DNA from: Devosia sp. Root436
GTDB taxonomy: Bacteria > Pseudomonadota > Alphaproteobacteria > Rhizobiales > Devosiaceae
Direction: 5' to 3'
Assembly (NCBI RefSeq): GCF_001426345.1
Contig: NZ_LMEM01000001.1
Location: 283,700 to 347,699, forward strand
Length of the DNA stretch: 64,000 nt
Shown here: positions 1 to 7,037 of the stretch, piece after piece
Numbering within the stretch: the stretch's first letter is position 1
How the letters are laid out: every line of letters starts with the position of its first letter
Made by a program: the position numbers and the translations under genes
The notes under the pieces: model-generated
Databases searched by the model: none
Told to the model about the DNA's origin: nothing
The model's input: the letters and a program-made list of their open reading frames with translations, nothing else

Positions 1-400
1 CGGCGCACAGCGCCCGGGCGGAACGGTCAGGGTCTTCCGGCAGGCGCAGCGCCAGTCCGTCCGGCACGTTGGAGGTGTCGATGCCCGCCGCCGCCATGAT
101 GAGGCCGTGCCGGGTCTCGACGATTTTGGTCACGCCGCCGGGATGGACGCGTTCCGCCACGATGCGGACGGTGTCCTGCGCAATGGCCTTTTCGCGGTCG
201 GCCACCGGCACCTGCATGCCTTCGGCCTTGGAAACGATCTTGCTGGTGATGACGAGAATGTCGCCATGCCGCAGCGCTGCATCGGGATCATCGGCGATCG
301 AAGCTTCTATGGCCGTAGCGATCAGCGCCACGAGATCGTCGCCCGCACCGATCTCCGGCACGCCCGTCACGCCCCAGACTGTATATCGCGGCATTGCCAT
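1..400 (-). CDS. cofE: Coenzyme F420-0:L-glutamate ligase (CofE), 5' part
   Basis: CofE adds glutamate residues to F420-0 to make the deazaflavin cofactor F420. About 133 N-terminal residues are visible before the window edge. They carry family landmarks: the opening [14 protein letters not shown], the block [12 protein letters not shown] near residue 55, and the block [18 protein letters not shown] followed by LPEDPDRSA. Two in-frame ATGs (bases 400 and 394) are possible; 400 is chosen because it lies only 9 bases after the stop of the upstream fgd-like gene, which suggests one transcript. The C-terminal part and any fused CofE nitroreductase-like domain lie outside the window. Pairing with an F420-dependent dehydrogenase supports the call. 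It is homologous by motif; no search was run. Confidence 0.85.
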   Translation of the reverse strand, partial: MAMPRYTVWGVTGVPEIGAGDDLVALIATAIEASIADDPDAALRHGDILVITSKIVSKAEGMQVPVADREKAIAQDTVRIVAERVHPGGVTKIVETRHGLIMAAAGIDTSNVPDGLALRLPEDPDRSARALCA

Positions 401-409
401 TGCCGTGAC

Positions 410-1426
410 CTAGCTGGCGCTCGCGGCGGGCGCAAGGGACCGCAGTCGCGGCAGGATTTCTCTGGCATAAAGAGCGATGAACCGGCTCTGGTCCTCGCCC
501 GGCGCGTGGAACACCAGGTGATCGAAGCCGTAATCCATGTAGGTCTTGATCGCTGCCACATGCTCATCGGGGTCGCTGGAGACGATCCAGCGCTTGGCGA
601 CACGCTCGATGGGCAATTGCGCCGCCAGCCGCTCCATTTCGGCCGGATCTTCGACCGAATGCTTTTCCTCCGGCGTCAGCGACAGGGCCGCCCAGCCGCG
701 CGTATTGTTCAACGCCAGCTCGGGATCGGGGTCGAACGACACTTTCACCTCGATCATACGCTCGAAGGGCAACCCGGCGCGGTCGGATTCGGCCCGGCCG
801 ATGGCGACGTTGGGCAGCAATTGATCGACATAGAGCTCGGCGCCCTTCCCAGAGGTGCAGATGAAACCGTCGCCGGCCCGGCCGGCATATTTGGCATTGA
901 GCGGGCCGCCGGCAGCCAGGTAGATCGGCACCATCTTGTCGGGCCGGTCATAGATGGTCGCGCTCTGCGTCTGGTAGAATTCGCCCTCGAAGGTGACGCG
1001 TTCCTCGCTCCACAGCTTGCGGATCAGCGTCACCGCCTCGCGCAGCCGCGCGGAGCGTTCCTTGAGCTCGGGCCAGACCATGCCCGTGGAAGGCACTTCG
1101 TTGAGCGACTCGCCGGTGCCGACGCCGAGGATGACGCGTTCGGGAAACATGGCGCCCAGCGTGCCGAAGGCATGCGCGACGACCGACGGATGCAGCCGGA
1201 AAGTCGGCGTCAGCACCGAGGTTCCAACGATGATCTTTTCCGTGCGCGCCAAAGCCGCCGCCATCCAGGCCGGTGCGAAGGGCGCATGGCCATCGGTATG
1301 CTTCCACGGCTGGAAATGATCGCTGATGAACACCGATTCAAACCCGGCCTGTTCCGCCTCGATGGCGAAACGCAGCAGCGTATTGGGGGCGAACTGTTCG
1401 GCAGAAGCCTTGTAACCGAAGCGCAT
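410..1426 (-). CDS. fgd: F420-dependent glucose-6-phosphate dehydrogenase-like LLM-class oxidoreductase
   Basis: A 338-residue luciferase-like (LLM) TIM-barrel oxidoreductase. It resembles actinobacterial Fgd1 along its whole length: [11 protein letters not shown] near the N-terminus, SDHFQPW with the likely catalytic His37 and Trp41, [20 protein letters not shown] with Glu106, the substrate/F420 block [15 protein letters not shown], and [12 protein letters not shown]. These correspond to Fgd1 His40, Trp44 and Glu109 with a three-residue offset. Fgd1 oxidises glucose-6-phosphate and reduces F420. The family (TIGR03557-like) also has members acting on other substrates, so the substrate is inferred. 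It is followed 9 bases later by cofE, so enzyme and cofactor synthesis are probably co-expressed. A palindrome upstream at 1459-1476 may be its operator. Confidence 0.85.
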   Translation of the reverse strand: MRFGYKASAEQFAPNTLLRFAIEAEQAGFESVFISDHFQPWKHTDGHAPFAPAWMAAALARTEKIIVGTSVLTPTFRLHPSVVAHAFGTLGAMFPERVILGVGTGESLNEVPSTGMVWPELKERSARLREAVTLIRKLWSEERVTFEGEFYQTQSATIYDRPDKMVPIYLAAGGPLNAKYAGRAGDGFICTSGKGAELYVDQLLPNVAIGRAESDRAGLPFERMIEVKVSFDPDPELALNNTRGWAALSLTPEEKHSVEDPAEMERLAAQLPIERVAKRWIVSSDPDEHVAAIKTYMDYGFDHLVFHAPGEDQSRFIALYAREILPRLRSLAPAASAS

Positions 1427-1458
1427 GCCTGACCTCCAATGCTCAGCGGTGGCAATAC

Positions 1459-1476
1459 TTTGACCAAATGGTCAAA
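1459..1476. promoter_or_regulatory. Perfect 18-bp palindromic operator candidate upstream of fgd-cofE
   Basis: The bases TTTGACCAAATGGTCAAA form two 8-base arms around a 2-base centre. The site lies about 33 bp upstream of the fgd start and about 110 bp upstream of the divergent MYG1-family gene. The TTGACC-N4-GGTCAA layout is typical of TetR-family operators. No regulator gene is adjacent, so the binding protein is unknown. Confidence 0.5.
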
Positions 1477-1586
1477 ATTGTCCATCGGATTCGTGCGGAT
1501 GGCCGGAATGCGGTTGAGGTGAGCGCCGGCAACGGCTATCTGGTCACCATGCAGGCGGACCCGCAACGAACAAGGCGCATATCGGC

Positions 1587-2504
1587 ATGATTCCTGACTT
1601 TCTCGTCACCCATTCCGGTGGCTTCCATGCCGATGAGCTGCTGTCCAGCGTGGTGCTGACGCGGCTGTTTCCGCAAGCGAAAATCAAGCGCAGCCGGGCG
1701 CCGGAATGGATCGCGCCGGGCCCGGACCGCATCGTTTACGACGTGGGCGGGTTCTACGATGCCGAAAAGCGGATTTTCGACCACCACCAGCGCGGCGCGC
1801 CAGTGCGCGACGATGGCCAGCCCTATAGCTCTTTCGGGCTGATCTGGAAGCACTATGGCCGGCAATATCTGGCCGCTTCGAATGTTCCAGAAGCGCATAT
1901 TGCCGTGGTGCATGCGTCCTTCGACGCCAAATTCGTGCTGCCGGTCGACCTGATGGACAATGGCGCGCTGAGCCCGTTGGGTCCGCTGGCCGGGCTTATG
2001 CTGCCATCTTTGCTGGAAACGTTGAAGCCGGACTTCGACAATAGCGATCCGGATGCCGAAACCACGGCCTTCCACAATGCGCTGGCCATAGCCCGCAGCT
2101 TCGTCGAAGCCGGCATTGCGCGCAGCGCGGCCAAGCTGCGTGCCGAGACGATCGTGCAGCAGGCTATAGCAGCGACAGGGCAGGGGCGTGTGCTGGAATT
2201 GCCGATGGGCATGCCGTTCCGGCCCGCCATCGTCAAGGCCGGCGCCGATCACCTGCTGTTCGTCGTGCATCCGCGCGACAAGGACTGGTGCCTGACCACC
2301 ATACGCCGTTCCGACGAGGGATTCGAGGCGCGTGCCGACCTGCCGGCGGCCTGGGCCGGCCTGACCAATGGCGAGCTTGAGGCGGCGTCCGGTATCACCG
2401 GCGCCAGCTTCTGCCACAATGGCCGTTTTGTCGCGGCCGCGAAAACCCGCGACGCGGCGCTCGCCATGGCAGAACTGGCCGTTGCCGAGGCTCTGGGCAA
2501 CTGA
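1587..2504 (+). CDS. MYG1 family protein (DHH-like metal-dependent hydrolase/exonuclease family)
   Basis: This 305-residue protein opens with FLVTHSGGFHADELLS, the MYG1 (UPF0160) signature carrying the metal-binding His/Asp residues. It continues with the second metal motif IVYDVGG and IFDHHQRG around residue 70, then SSFGLIWKHYG. Eukaryotic MYG1 is a 3'-5' RNA exonuclease; bacterial members are poorly characterised, so a nuclease role is only inferred. The length is usual for bacterial members. The stop codon overlaps the ATG of the decayed kinase gene downstream (TGATG), so the two were probably once translationally coupled. Confidence 0.85.
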   Translation: MIPDFLVTHSGGFHADELLSSVVLTRLFPQAKIKRSRAPEWIAPGPDRIVYDVGGFYDAEKRIFDHHQRGAPVRDDGQPYSSFGLIWKHYGRQYLAASNVPEAHIAVVHASFDAKFVLPVDLMDNGALSPLGPLAGLMLPSLLETLKPDFDNSDPDAETTAFHNALAIARSFVEAGIARSAAKLRAETIVQQAIAATGQGRVLELPMGMPFRPAIVKAGADHLLFVVHPRDKDWCLTTIRRSDEGFEARADLPAAWAGLTNGELEAASGITGASFCHNGRFVAAAKTRDAALAMAELAVAEALGN

Positions 2505-2920
2505 TGCTGCGCGCGCCGGCAAAGGGATGGGAAGCGCTGGCGCAATGGGGCGCGGTTCGCATTGAACCGCTCGCCGGTGGCGTCGCCAATGATGTGTGGA
2601 GCGTGCGCACCGGCCGGGAGCTTGCAGTTGCCCGCCTCGGCACGCGGAGCGATGCCGCTCTGGCCTGGGAAGCCGCGCTGCTGCAACATCCCGACCGTGC
2701 CGGTGCCGATCCCGACCTTGGACGGCCGGTTGTTCGTCGATCCGGGCGGCATGGGCGCGGCTCGCCGGGCGTCCGGCCTGTGTTGTCCATGGCAATCCCA
2801 CCGATCCCGGCAATATACGCATGACTGTCGATCGGGTCGCCCTGATCGATTGGGACGAGGCGCATGCCGAGGTGGCGGGACCTCGACCTGGTGTTGTCCG
2901 GATCCATTTTAGTTCCATAA
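2504..2920 (+). pseudogene. Decayed aminoglycoside-phosphotransferase-type kinase remnant
   Basis: Pieces of one small-molecule kinase are split over three frames. The first frame starts at 2504 and holds a nucleotide-binding beginning (IEPLAGGVANDVWSVR, then VARLGTRSDAALAWEAALLQ). A second frame near 2690-2760 continues with PVPIPTLDGRLFVD. A third near 2785-2865 holds the catalytic and metal-binding end, VVHGNPTDPGNIRMT and VALIDWDEAH, which resemble the HGD-x4-N and IDW motifs of the APH/choline kinase fold. In the first motif the usual HGD is HGN. The central part of the kinase is absent. At least two frameshifts plus an internal deletion are needed, so no functional product is expected. 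The original substrate cannot be told. Confidence 0.75.
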
Positions 2921-2931
2921 TATATATTATG
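2916..2931. promoter_or_regulatory. Perfect 16-bp AT-rich palindrome
   Basis: CATAATATATATTATG reads the same on both strands and stands out in this GC-rich region. It lies at the decayed end of the kinase pseudogene and about 98 bp upstream of mazG. The shape is like operators of GntR-type regulators, but it could equally be an orphan site left after a deletion. No regulator gene is nearby. Confidence 0.35.
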
Positions 2932-3028
2932 CGAATCATGGAATGACGGCCGGGTGGCCGCTGTGGCCTGTCCCCCCCGAGCTGCTAAGCTGGGTGTCCA
3001 CACACGATTCCAACCGACCGAGATATCC

Positions 3029-3838
3029 ATGCAGCCATCGCGTGACATTGCCCGCCTGATCGAAATCATGGCGGCCTTGCGCAATCCTGTCGGCGGGTGC
3101 CCTTGGGACCTGGAGCAGGACTTCTCGACCATCCGGCACTATACGATCGAGGAAGCCTATGAAGTCGCCGACGCCATCGAGCGGCAGGACTTTGCCGATC
3201 TGCGCGAAGAGCTCGGCGATCTGCTGCTGCAGCCGATCTATCACGCGCAGATGGCCAGCGAGGCCGGCCATTTCGATATCGGCGACGTGATCTATGCCAT
3301 CACCGACAAACTGATCCGTCGCCATCCGCATGTCTTCGGCGATGTTGATGCCGGCAGTTCGGCCGCATCCGAGCGGCGCTGGGAGGCCATCAAGGCGCAG
3401 GAACGCGCTGCCAAGGCCGCGCGCAAGGGTGATACGACACCCTCCATTCTTGACGACGTCCCCAATGTTCTCCCCGCTTTGGCCCGCGCCGAAAAGCTCA
3501 CCAAGCGCGCCGCAAAGGTCGGCTTCGACTGGCCGGACTTCGCCGCGGTCAAGGCCAAGGTGGATGAAGAGCTCGCCGAAGTCGCCGAAGCGCAGGCCTC
3601 GGGCGATTCGGCTGCCGTGCACGAGGAGATCGGCGATCTGCTGTTTGCCGTCGCCAACCTGGCCCGTCATGCGGGGGTCAATGCCGAGGCGGCATTGCGC
3701 GATGCCAATTTCAAGTTCACCCGGCGCTTCCACCATGTCGAAGCCCGGTGTCGTGAGGAGGGCGTTGACCCGGCCGCCGCGGGTTTGGAGCGGCTGGATG
3801 GCTACTGGAACGAAATCCGCGCTACGGACAAGGGGTAG
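3029..3838 (+). CDS. mazG: Nucleoside triphosphate pyrophosphohydrolase MazG
   Basis: MazG hydrolyses nucleoside triphosphates to monophosphates and pyrophosphate and is thought to clean the nucleotide pool and modulate stress alarmones. The 269-residue protein has the two-domain layout of the long MazG form. The first domain has CPWDLEQDF, the helical EEAYEVADAI and REELGDLLLQ. The second has DEELAEVAEA and HEEIGDLLFAVANLARH, each supplying the EExxE/ExxD metal ligands. An upstream in-frame ATG exists at 2954, but the conserved protein begins at MQPSRDIARLIEIMAALR, so 3029 is chosen. It converges with hflX, the stops being 17 bp apart. Confidence 0.93.
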   Translation: MQPSRDIARLIEIMAALRNPVGGCPWDLEQDFSTIRHYTIEEAYEVADAIERQDFADLREELGDLLLQPIYHAQMASEAGHFDIGDVIYAITDKLIRRHPHVFGDVDAGSSAASERRWEAIKAQERAAKAARKGDTTPSILDDVPNVLPALARAEKLTKRAAKVGFDWPDFAAVKAKVDEELAEVAEAQASGDSAAVHEEIGDLLFAVANLARHAGVNAEAALRDANFKFTRRFHHVEARCREEGVDPAAAGLERLDGYWNEIRATDKG

Positions 3839-3855
3839 CGTCCGCCGCAGTCAGT

Positions 3856-5211
3856 CTAAGCGTCCGAACTCTCGATCCGCCCGTTGAAGCGCTCGAGAAA
3901 CGCCGTCTTGTGCCGCGGTTCAACCCGCACCACGAAGCCCGAGCCCTGCTCGGTCGGCTCGTCCCGCGAGACAATCTCGGAATGGGCATGCAACCAGCCG
4001 ATATCGGCGCCGGCCGTGTGCGGCACATGGACATGGTAGGTCCGGCTTTTCTCGCCCAGCGCCTTTTCCACGGCCAGTTTGATTGTATCGAGCCCCTGCC
4101 CGGTCATAGCCGAGGCTTGCACGACCGCCGCCACCTTGCCGACCGGCACGATGCCGACCACGGCGTCTTCGCTCACGAGGTCGATCTTGTTCCACACTTC
4201 GATGATGGGCGTCGTCTCGGCCGAAACGCCGAGATCGGCCAGCACCTTGAGCACGTCATGCGCCTGCGCCATGTGGTCGGGATTGGCGATGTCGCGGGCA
4301 TGCAGGATCACGTCGGCATCGAGCACTTCCTCCAGCGTGGCGCGGAAGGCGGCCACCAGGTCGGTCGGCAGGTCGGCGACGAAGCCTACCGTGTCGCTCA
4401 GCATGATGTCGCGTCCGTGTGGCAAAGCCAGCTTGCGGACCGTGGTGTCGAGGGTCGCGAAAAGCAGGTCCTTGGCGAACACCCCTGCCCCGGTCAAGGC
4501 ATTGAACAGGCTCGATTTTCCGGCATTGGTATAGCCAACCAGTGCCACGATCGGCGTGCCGTCGCGTTGCTGGCGCTGCTGCGCCCGGGTCTTCTTGACC
4601 TTTTCCAGCCGGTCTTCCAGCAGCACGATGCGATCCATGATCTGGCGGCGATCGCTTTCGATCTGGGTTTCGCCGGGGCCACCCATGAAGCCGGTGCCGC
4701 CACTGCCGCGCTGGCGTTCGAGGTGGGTCCAGGAGCGCACAAGGCGCCCCTTCTGGTAGTTGAGATGGGCAAGCTCGACCTGCAGCACGCCTTCGCGCGT
4801 CGCGGCGCGCTCGCCAAAAATTTCGAGGATCAGCGCCGTGCGGTCGAGAACCTTGGCGCCGGTCTCGGTTTCGAGGTTGCGCTGCTGGATGGCGGTGAGC
4901 GCCGCATCGACCAGCAGCAGGTCGATCTTGTCGGCCTTTACCCGCGCCGCCAGAGCTTCGGTATGGCCGCCGCCGATAAAGGTGGCCGGCTTGATCTCGC
5001 GGACTTTGAAGACCTCGGAAAAGACGATGTCGAGGCGGATGGCCCCGGCCAGCCCCTCGAATTCGGCCTTGCGGGCCTCGATCGAATGGCGGGACAGCTG
5101 GTTGCGCACATCGGGTACGACCAGGCCGGCGCGCGTCGGTTGCGCGCGCTGGTCGATAAACGCCTGCGGGCCGCCTCGCTGGGCGGCCGCGTCGTCGTCA
5201 AATTCGGTCAT
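3856..5211 (-). CDS. hflX: GTPase HflX, ribosome-splitting factor
   Basis: HflX binds the 50S subunit and splits stalled ribosomes using GTP. The protein has 451 residues. An N-terminal HflX domain contains RKAEFEGLAGAI and GGGHTEAL, a glycine-rich linker contains GSGGTGFMGGPGETQIE, and the Obg-type G domain follows. Its P-loop is GYTNAGKSSLFNAL, its G3 motif DTVGFV and its G4 motif NKID. The gene starts 18 bp after the hfq stop, in the classic hfq-hflX order, so co-transcription is very likely. The C-terminal tail is of ordinary length. Confidence 0.96.
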   Translation of the reverse strand: MTEFDDDAAAQRGGPQAFIDQRAQPTRAGLVVPDVRNQLSRHSIEARKAEFEGLAGAIRLDIVFSEVFKVREIKPATFIGGGHTEALAARVKADKIDLLLVDAALTAIQQRNLETETGAKVLDRTALILEIFGERAATREGVLQVELAHLNYQKGRLVRSWTHLERQRGSGGTGFMGGPGETQIESDRRQIMDRIVLLEDRLEKVKKTRAQQRQQRDGTPIVALVGYTNAGKSSLFNALTGAGVFAKDLLFATLDTTVRKLALPHGRDIMLSDTVGFVADLPTDLVAAFRATLEEVLDADVILHARDIANPDHMAQAHDVLKVLADLGVSAETTPIIEVWNKIDLVSEDAVVGIVPVGKVAAVVQASAMTGQGLDTIKLAVEKALGEKSRTYHVHVPHTAGADIGWLHAHSEIVSRDEPTEQGSGFVVRVEPRHKTAFLERFNGRIESSDA

Positions 5212-5229
5212 TGTGGCCTTCTAAAGCGC

Positions 5230-5481
5230 TTAGTCGCTGTCGTGGTTCTGCTCGGGATCGAACAACTGGATCGGCGCACCCGGCATGATGGTCGAGATTG
5301 CGTGCTTATAGACCAGTTGCGACTGCGCATCGCGGCGCAGCAGCAGGCAGAAATTGTCGAACCAGGTAATCACACCCTGCAATTTCACGCCGTTCACCAG
5401 AAAGATCGTGACCGGTACTTTCTGCTTGCGAACGTGATTGAGGAAGGAATCCTGGAGATTTTGTTGTTTTTCGTTCGCCAT
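5230..5481 (-). CDS. hfq: RNA-binding chaperone Hfq
   Basis: Hfq is a hexameric Sm-like protein that pairs small RNAs with mRNAs. The 83-residue protein has Sm1 ([22 protein letters not shown] with KLQG) and Sm2 (the YKHAIST block), including the conserved YKH. It ends with a short acidic tail, as is common in alphaproteobacteria. Longer in-frame starts exist upstream, but [10 protein letters not shown] at 5481 matches the family start and is preceded by a GAGG-like ribosome site. It lies between ntrX and hflX, the standard order in this bacterial group. Confidence 0.97.
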   Translation of the reverse strand: MANEKQQNLQDSFLNHVRKQKVPVTIFLVNGVKLQGVITWFDNFCLLLRRDAQSQLVYKHAISTIMPGAPIQLFDPEQNHDSD

Positions 5482-5654
5482 AGAGGCCTCTTTTCGCGGC
5501 ATTGCTTGTCGCTGTCGTCGTTGCAACTACCTGCCAGTCCGATGTTGGAACTGCCGCCCAGTCCCCACCGGCATGAATTCAAACACTATGGCACAGATCA
5601 TTTTTGATGCCTACCGCGCCAATTGCATGGCATGTCGGAATTTTCAGCGCATTT

Positions 5655-7037
5655 TCACAGCCCGAGCGACTTGATTTTCCGGTGCAGAGCGCTGCGCTCC
5701 ATGCCGACAAACTCGGCGGTCTTGGAAATGTTGCCGCCAAAACGCTCGATCTGCGCCAGCAGATATTGCCGTTCAAACACCTCGCGGGCGTCGCGCAGCG
5801 GCAGGCTCATCAGGTGCGCCGAGGCGTCGGTGTCGCCCACCGTCGGCAGCACTTCGCCGATATCGGACGGCAGCATGGCCGCGGTGATGACTCCATCCTC
5901 GGGCTGCTGGTCCTTCATCAGGATCAACAGGCGCTCGATGGAGTTGCGCAACTGGCGGGCGTTGCCGGGCCATTCCTGGGCCTGCAAGACGGCGATGGCA
6001 TCGTCGCCCACGGTCATCCGCTGCAGATTGTGCATGCGGCAGACCTGCTCGATGAACACCGCAACCAGCGGCGGCACGTCCTCGCGCCGCTCCTTGAGCG
6101 GCGTCAGCGGCAGCGGCACGATGGACAGCCGGTGGAACAGGTCCGAGCGCAGCTCTCCCGCCTCGATCTGTGCCGCCACGTTCTGCGAGCTCGACGAAAT
6201 GATGCGCACGTCGATCGGCACCGCCTGGGTGCCGCCGACGCGATTGAAGCGGTTTTCCACCAGTGTCCGCAGCAGGGCCGCCTGGGTGGCAGCCGGCAGG
6301 GTCGTTACCTCGGAGAGGTAGAGCGTGCCGCCATGGGCCTTTTCCAGCGCCCCGACCTCGACCTTGAGGATGCCGGTCTTTTCCCGCGCCTCGCGGCCGA
6401 ACAGTACCACCGGCACCTCTTCGGGCGCATAGAGCGAGGCGTTGATCTCGACAAAGGGAGATTCGGCCCGCGGGCTGCGCTGATGGATCAGGCGGGCGAC
6501 GAGGCCCTTGCCTGCCCCGGACGGGCCGGAAATGAAGATTCGCGAATTGGTCGGCGCCGATTTCTCGATGATGCCGCGCACCTGCTGCAAAGCCGGCGAG
6601 GTGCCGACCATATCGGCGCTCTTGGTGGCCGAGCGCTCCTTGAGTTCGGCCACCTCGTTGCGCAGGCGTGTCGCTTCCATCGCCCGCTGGGTGATATGCA
6701 GCAGCCGGTCGATCTTGAACGGCTTCTCGATATAGTCGTAGGCACCGCGGCGAATGGCCGACACCGCCGTCTCCACATTGCCGTGGCCGGATATCATCAC
6801 CACAGGCATGTCCGGGTGCTGGCTCTGGAACACATCGAGCAGTTGCAGTCCGTCGAGCCGCGAGCCCTGCATCCAGATATCCAGGAAGACCAGGCTCGGC
6901 CGCCGCCGGGCGATTTCGTTGAGCCCGCTATCGGCGTCATGGGCCTGCCGCGTCTCGAAGCCCTCGTCCTCGAGGATGCCCGCGATCAGGTCGCGGATGT
7001 CGTCTTCGTCGTCAATGATGAGAATATCGAGTGCCAT
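5655..7037 (-). CDS. ntrX: NtrX-type response regulator with altered sigma-54 ATPase motifs
   Basis: This 460-residue regulator has a receiver domain (acid pocket IIDDEDD at 7-13, phospho-acceptor Asp53 in FLDIW, Lys in EKPF), an AAA+ domain (about 145-385) and a C-terminal Fis-type helix-turn-helix (ISKTAEFVGMERSALHRKIK). It responds to NtrY, encoded immediately upstream; the two overlap as TAATG. The AAA+ domain is unusual. The sigma-54 contact loop GAFTGA is missing and replaced by the stretch after LFGREAREK. Walker A reads GPSGAGKG, and Walker B reads GGTLYLSEV, with Ser where the family has Asp. Loss of GAFTGA is known for alphaproteobacterial NtrX; the Walker B change is less expected. 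It probably acts as a conventional DNA-binding regulator. Confidence 0.93.
   Translation of the reverse strand: MALDILIIDDEDDIRDLIAGILEDEGFETRQAHDADSGLNEIARRRPSLVFLDIWMQGSRLDGLQLLDVFQSQHPDMPVVMISGHGNVETAVSAIRRGAYDYIEKPFKIDRLLHITQRAMEATRLRNEVAELKERSATKSADMVGTSPALQQVRGIIEKSAPTNSRIFISGPSGAGKGLVARLIHQRSPRAESPFVEINASLYAPEEVPVVLFGREAREKTGILKVEVGALEKAHGGTLYLSEVTTLPAATQAALLRTLVENRFNRVGGTQAVPIDVRIISSSSQNVAAQIEAGELRSDLFHRLSIVPLPLTPLKERREDVPPLVAVFIEQVCRMHNLQRMTVGDDAIAVLQAQEWPGNARQLRNSIERLLILMKDQQPEDGVITAAMLPSDIGEVLPTVGDTDASAHLMSLPLRDAREVFERQYLLAQIERFGGNISKTAEFVGMERSALHRKIKSLGL

Noticed and set aside
107-1432. Long plus-strand frame opposite the LLM and cofE genes
   Set aside because: It is the antisense shadow of two genes with clear family motifs; its own translation is Arg/His-rich with no recognisable motif.
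1536-2939. Minus-strand frame of 467 residues opposite MYG1
   Set aside because: The MYG1-family protein on the plus strand has its full signature, so this reading is a high-GC shadow.
5482-5654. Sigma-54 promoter (TGGCAC) upstream of hfq
   Set aside because: TGGCAC occurs on the plus strand near 5588, but no TTGC element lies at the required spacing and the strand is wrong for hfq.
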